From NCBI GenBank assembly GCA_023150895.1, contig JAKLJY010000037.1:1-64000 (forward strand): a DNA stretch of 64,000 nt. The letters run 5' to 3'. Below are positions 60,974 to 64,000 of the stretch, piece by piece; positions within the stretch are counted from its first letter, which is position 1, and the number at the start of each line of letters is the position of its first letter. The notes beneath the pieces are model-generated. The model was not told the origin of the DNA. It saw only the letters and a program-made list of their open reading frames with translations, and ran no database searches. The position numbers were made by a program, and so were the translations under genes. The stretch is from Myxococcota bacterium (GTDB taxonomy: Bacteria; Myxococcota_A; Bradymonadia; UBA7976; UBA1532).

Positions 60974-63304
60974 ATGCACGCGCGAAGGGGCAAACGCCAA
61001 AAGAAGCCAAAGGACCTGCGGCCGGAGCGCGACAAGCGCCGCCGGGCGTTCCTCGAGGCCGCGGCGACCCGCCCCGAGCTGCCGTTCGTGGCCGTCGAGG
61101 GCGAGGCCGGCTCGGGCAAGACCGTGTTGTTGCAGCACATGGCCTACGTGCTGGCGACCCACCACCTGCGCCTGGGCGCGTTGCCCCCACACGAGATGGA
61201 CCTTACGGTGCTGCAAGGGGCTCGCCCGCTGGCCCCGGTACCGCTGCTGGTGGACGCCGCGCGTCTCTCGGACGCACTCGACGCCGCCCACGGGCGCCTC
61301 GACGCAGCGCTTGCCGCCGTCGTCCAGGCCGAGATGGGCGAGGCCCCGGGCCCCGAGGTGTTTGAGCAGGCCTTGGCCACGGGCCGCTACCTGCTGCTCG
61401 TGGACGCCCTGGACGAGGTGACGGACCTGGCCGGCCGCAACCGCGTGGTGAACGCACTGGCGGCCCACTCGCTGCGCGGGCCCGGGGTCGCGCGATGCGT
61501 GCTGACCACGCGTCCGACGGCTTTCACCGGCCGCGCGAGCATCGGTGGCCGTTTCGTGGTCCTGCACCCTGCGGAGCTCGACGCGGGACCGGATGGCAGC
61601 GACGACACACAAGGCCGCCTCATCGCGCGCTGGTGCCAGGAGCAGGCCCGCACGCCCGAGCAGGAGCGGGCCCTGCGGCAGGACCTGGAGAACATCGCCG
61701 ACGAACAGACGGAGCGGCTCACCCGGAATCCGCTCTTCCTGACGTGCACGATGCTCGTACACGCGCTGCACGGGCACCTGCCCGACTCGCCCGCCGAGCT
61801 GTATCAGGACCTCGTGGGCCTGCTGTGCGACTGCAAGCCGGCCGCCGCGCTCACTGTTACGCAGCGGCGCCAGTATGCCGAGCGCGTGGCGGACGCCCTT
61901 CAGCGAGCGGCCGGCACGAGCCTCGCCGTCGTTGTCGCCTCGCAGGCGCTCGTCGGGCTCGACTCCGTCGATGGCGTCGAGCGCGCGGCGGAGGCCCTGG
62001 ACACCCTGGCCAACGACACCGGCCTGTTCCGATTCGCCGACGATGTTGGGGCCGACGGCCGCTCACGGCGGGTGCTGCGGCCCGCGCATCGGACATTCCA
62101 GGAGTACCTCGCGGCGACGCACCTGAAGGGCGATGGCCGCGGCCTGGAGGCCGTCGTGCGCGAGTTGCTGACCGATACCGCGAACGGGATCGCGCGGGCC
62201 CACCGCCCCGAGGATCTGGGCATGCTGCGGTTCTACCTCGGCGTGCAGGGTCAGGAGCGCGCGGAGCACGCCGTCACCATCGCGCGCCTGCTGGTCGAGG
62301 CCGCCGAGACGGAGACCGACGCCCGGCGTGCCGGTCACCTCTGGGCGCTCGCCGCTGCCGCGGTGGCCGACTACCACCATCACTTCGGCCGCGGCGAGGT
62401 CTTGCCACGGCTGAAAAGCGGCCTGCTCGATCGTTTCGGTCGCGACGGCGCGGCCTGGGCGCTCCGCGACCGGCTCGACGCGCTCGACGCGCTCGGCCGT
62501 TTGGGCGACCCTCGGCTGGACGCGCCGTTGTGGGTGGAAATCCCAGCGGGCGAGTATCCGTTCGGCGGTGACGAGAGGGGTTTCCAGGCGGCGCCGGCCC
62601 GCCGGGTGACGCTGCCCCGTTTCTGGCTCGCATGGCGGCCTGTCGTCGTGCAGGACTACGCCGCATTCGTGGCCGCCGAGGGCCAACGCGAGCCGCCCGA
62701 CTGGCACCGGCAGCGTCGCCACCCCAACGCTCCCGTCTGGGGGGTCGACTGGCACGAGGCCAAGGCGTTCTGCGCCTGGGCGACGCGGTCGTGGGCACTG
62801 CCGGGGCACCCGTGGCGCCTCCCCGAGGGCGCGGTTGTCGACCTGCCGACGGAGGCAGAGTTCGAGGCCGCCGCGCGGGGCCCCGAGGGTCGGCTGTTCC
62901 CCTGGGGCGAAACGGACTCGATCAACCACCCCGACACGACCCCGGCGAACTGCATGGATGTCGTAGGGCACGTTTATCGCGAGTCCGGCCGCCGCGTGCG
63001 TGTGTCGCCGGTGGGCGCGTTTCCGCGGGGGACCTTGCCCAACGGCCTCGCCGACCTGTCCGGCAACGTTTGGGAGTGGTCGTCGGATGCTTGGCGCGAG
63101 GCCGGCGATGCCCGGACCTGGGCGACGTGGCGGGGTGGGGCGTTTGGCGGCGCCCCCGGGGCGCCGCGGGTGGTCCGCGGCGGCGCCTGGGACCGCGCCT
63201 CCGCGCTCCTGCGCTGTGCGGCGCGGAACTGGTTCGAGCCTGAGGACCGGCTCCTCGGTCTGGGCTTTCGGGTGGCGTGCCGTGTCGTCTCCGAGCCCGG
63301 TTGA
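60974..63304 (+). CDS. NACHT ATPase fused to a formylglycine-generating-enzyme-like domain
   Basis: The 776-residue protein starts almost at a NACHT domain: P-loop VEGEAGSGKTVLL (Lys49), Walker B YLLLVDALDEV (Asp144), sensor CVLTTRPTAF and the winged-helix signature RPAHRTFQEYLAATHL near 375. Residues 395-515 are helical. From about 520 a FGE-sulfatase (SUMF1) fold is seen: WVEIPAGEYPFGG, DLPTEAEFEAAARGPEGR, LFPWGE, DLSGNVWEWSSDAW and RVVRGGAWDR...GFRVA. NACHT-FGE architectures are known from prokaryotic conflict systems, where the FGE part probably binds a ligand. It begins seven bases after the pseudo-phosphoesterase gene. Confidence 0.87.
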   Translation: MHARRGKRQKKPKDLRPERDKRRRAFLEAAATRPELPFVAVEGEAGSGKTVLLQHMAYVLATHHLRLGALPPHEMDLTVLQGARPLAPVPLLVDAARLSDALDAAHGRLDAALAAVVQAEMGEAPGPEVFEQALATGRYLLLVDALDEVTDLAGRNRVVNALAAHSLRGPGVARCVLTTRPTAFTGRASIGGRFVVLHPAELDAGPDGSDDTQGRLIARWCQEQARTPEQERALRQDLENIADEQTERLTRNPLFLTCTMLVHALHGHLPDSPAELYQDLVGLLCDCKPAAALTVTQRRQYAERVADALQRAAGTSLAVVVASQALVGLDSVDGVERAAEALDTLANDTGLFRFADDVGADGRSRRVLRPAHRTFQEYLAATHLKGDGRGLEAVVRELLTDTANGIARAHRPEDLGMLRFYLGVQGQERAEHAVTIARLLVEAAETETDARRAGHLWALAAAAVADYHHHFGRGEVLPRLKSGLLDRFGRDGAAWALRDRLDALDALGRLGDPRLDAPLWVEIPAGEYPFGGDERGFQAAPARRVTLPRFWLAWRPVVVQDYAAFVAAEGQREPPDWHRQRRHPNAPVWGVDWHEAKAFCAWATRSWALPGHPWRLPEGAVVDLPTEAEFEAAARGPEGRLFPWGETDSINHPDTTPANCMDVVGHVYRESGRRVRVSPVGAFPRGTLPNGLADLSGNVWEWSSDAWREAGDARTWATWRGGAFGGAPGAPRVVRGGAWDRASALLRCAARNWFEPEDRLLGLGFRVACRVVSEPG

Positions 63305-63362
63305 CCGTTGCCCGTCGAGGGCTTCCTTGTTGACAACGCGGCTCCGCAAGCCTGACGGTCCG

Positions 63363-63384
63363 GGTTGACGACACTTTCTCAACC
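63363..63384. promoter_or_regulatory. inverted repeat upstream of the toxin-antitoxin genes
   Basis: GGTTGA (63363-63368) and TCAACC (63379-63384) form a perfect six-base inverted repeat with a ten-base spacer, 15 bases before the first ORF of the BrnT operon. It is a candidate operator for autoregulation, which is typical for BrnTA. A TTGACA occurs at 63330 but no good -10 lies at the right distance. Confidence 0.35.
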
Positions 63385-63399
63385 AGGCGACACGTCGGC

Positions 63400-63660
63400 A
63401 TGAGTTCTTCCCTCGCCGAGGCGGCACTCGCAGGGGTCGAAGGCGACCCCAAGCGGCAGGTTGCGCGTGCCGAGGCGCTCTGGGAGACAGTCGGGCGGGC
63501 CCTCGAGCCGCATCTTGCGCCGACCAACTGCCGCCCGTTGTCCGTCGCCGAGCTGCCCGCGTTCCCGCCTCTCCTCGCCGCGGCCCGCGCGGCGGGCGCC
63601 CGTCTCGCCCCCGACTATCAGGCCATCCCGCACCTGCAGCTCGAGGGCGAGTCGCCATGA
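63400..63660 (+). CDS. hypothetical protein upstream of brnT
   Basis: An 86-residue Ala-rich, mostly helical protein with no recognised domain and no signal peptide. Its stop overlaps the brnT start (ATGA), so the three genes are translated together. It could be a third component of the toxin-antitoxin module or a fragment of another gene. The coding case rests on the overlap and on codon-like composition. Confidence 0.5.
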   Translation: MSSSLAEAALAGVEGDPKRQVARAEALWETVGRALEPHLAPTNCRPLSVAELPAFPPLLAAARAAGARLAPDYQAIPHLQLEGESP

Positions 63661-63935
63661 GCCTCACGTTCGAGTGGGATGACACCAAAGCACGGATGAA
63701 TGTCCGGAAGCACGGGATCACCTTCGAGGAGGCGGCCACGGCTTTTGGCGACCCGCTCTCCGTGACGATCGAGGATCCGGATCATTCCTCCGATGAGGCG
63801 AGGTTTCTGCTACTCGGTGCGACCTACGCGGGGCAGATCGTCGTTGTCGCACACGCCGAGCGGGGTGATAGTATTCGCATCATCAGCGCCCGGAAGGCCA
63901 CCCCAGCGGAGAAACGTGACCATGAGCGGGAATGA
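63657..63935 (+). CDS. brnT: BrnT-family ribonuclease toxin
   Basis: This 92-residue protein matches the BrnT/DUF497 family from end to end: FEWDDTKARMNVRKHGITFEEA, FGDPLSVTIEDPDHSSDEARF, then LLLGATYAGQIVVVAHAERGD and the C-terminal IRIISARKATPAEKRDHE. BrnT toxins are RelE-like mRNA-cleaving ribonucleases neutralised by BrnA. The Lys/His and Arg residues of the KHG and ISARKAT motifs are the presumed active site. It overlaps the small ORF upstream and the antitoxin gene downstream. Confidence 0.9.
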   Translation: MSLTFEWDDTKARMNVRKHGITFEEAATAFGDPLSVTIEDPDHSSDEARFLLLGATYAGQIVVVAHAERGDSIRIISARKATPAEKRDHERE

Positions 63936-64000
63936 CGACGAGAAGAACGACGACCTTCGGCCTGAGTACGACTTCTCGAAGGGTGCTCGCGGCAAGTACG
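63922..64000 (+). CDS. brnA: BrnA-type antitoxin, truncated by the window edge
   Basis: The first 26 residues are visible: a short acidic, Asp/Glu/Asn-rich N-terminus and then RPEYDFSKGARGKY, a motif I associate with antitoxins encoded downstream of BrnT-type toxins. It overlaps the last 14 bases of the toxin gene in another frame. The DNA-binding C-terminus lies outside the window, so this is a partial gene. Confidence 0.75.
   Translation, partial: MSGNDDEKNDDLRPEYDFSKGARGKY

Noticed and set aside
60940-60980. A frameshift joining the pseudo-phosphoesterase and NACHT genes
   Set aside because: The downstream frame contains a TGA at 60950, before its ATG, and the upstream frame ends normally, so a single-base error would not simply fuse them.
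1-64000. tRNA, rRNA, insertion sequence or integrase
   Set aside because: None was seen when reading through the intergenic gaps. The accessory character of 52822-64000 rests on gene content only, since no attachment site or transposase was found.

Overview
The window is very GC-rich, densely coded DNA whose genes are usually separated by a few bases or overlap as ATGA or GTGA. It looks like a chromosomal segment of a member of the phylum Myxococcota. The evidence is a MYXO-CTERM-type C-terminus (protein 36411-37883), a TIGR02147-family regulator sitting between two small lipoproteins, many lipoproteins with acidic, Cys-rich or low-complexity repeats, a TIGR03087-type glycosyltransferase and an MXAN_5187-type C-terminal domain. 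Assignment below the phylum is not supported. No rRNA, tRNA, CRISPR array or insertion sequence was recognised, and no gene-free stretch exceeds 300 bases.

Region 1 (1-25800) is mostly housekeeping and envelope functions: an oxidoreductase, a TauE/SafE permease, a universal stress protein, an acyl carrier protein translationally coupled to acetoacetate-CoA ligase, a secreted ComEC-like metallo-beta-lactamase-fold lipoprotein, glycosyltransferases, a FliA/WhiG-type sigma factor, and an xseA-xseB-ispA-tlyA operon. Two -24/-12 (sigma-54) promoter-like sites are visible, one before a lipoprotein with a caspase/gingipain-like His...Cys pair and one before the sigma factor.

Region 2 (25975-30757) is a compact four-gene operon: a lipoprotein carrying ten D-[A/G]-x-[V/T]-G-P-C-L repeats, a radical SAM/SPASM protein, a B12-binding-type radical SAM protein with a C-terminal PCMT-like domain, and a HEAAH metallopeptidase-like protein. 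It has the parts list of a peptide or protein maturation pathway acting on a repetitive substrate, and I do not recognise it as a described system. It is followed by an acidic-repeat lipoprotein with a 5' leader that can fold over its ribosome binding site, a TIGR02147 regulator, a second lipoprotein, a Fur-family regulator and a hybrid histidine kinase.

Region 3 (37880-52664) is a sugar/cyclitol biosynthetic cluster. It contains three NAD-dependent epimerases (one fused to a 3-dehydroquinate-synthase-like sugar phosphate cyclase), a cupin, a nucleotidyltransferase-NUDIX fusion, a radical SAM/SPASM protein, a ROK kinase, a DegT/StrS aminotransferase, a GH4-like protein, a TIM-barrel isomerase, a P-loop kinase-like fusion, a GT4 glycosyltransferase and a divergent Gfo/Idh/MocA dehydrogenase. 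The logic resembles C7-cyclitol or aminocyclitol pathways: cyclise, oxidise, aminate, phosphorylate, activate with a nucleotide, transfer.

Region 4 (52822-64000) looks like an accessory conflict/immunity locus: an AlbA_2/Schlafen-type regulator, a 1790-residue STAND ATPase ending in an apparently intact calcineurin-like phosphoesterase, a paralogous phosphoesterase that has lost every metal-ligand motif, and a NACHT ATPase with a C-terminal formylglycine-generating-enzyme-like domain. A BrnT/BrnA-type toxin-antitoxin pair follows and runs off the right edge.
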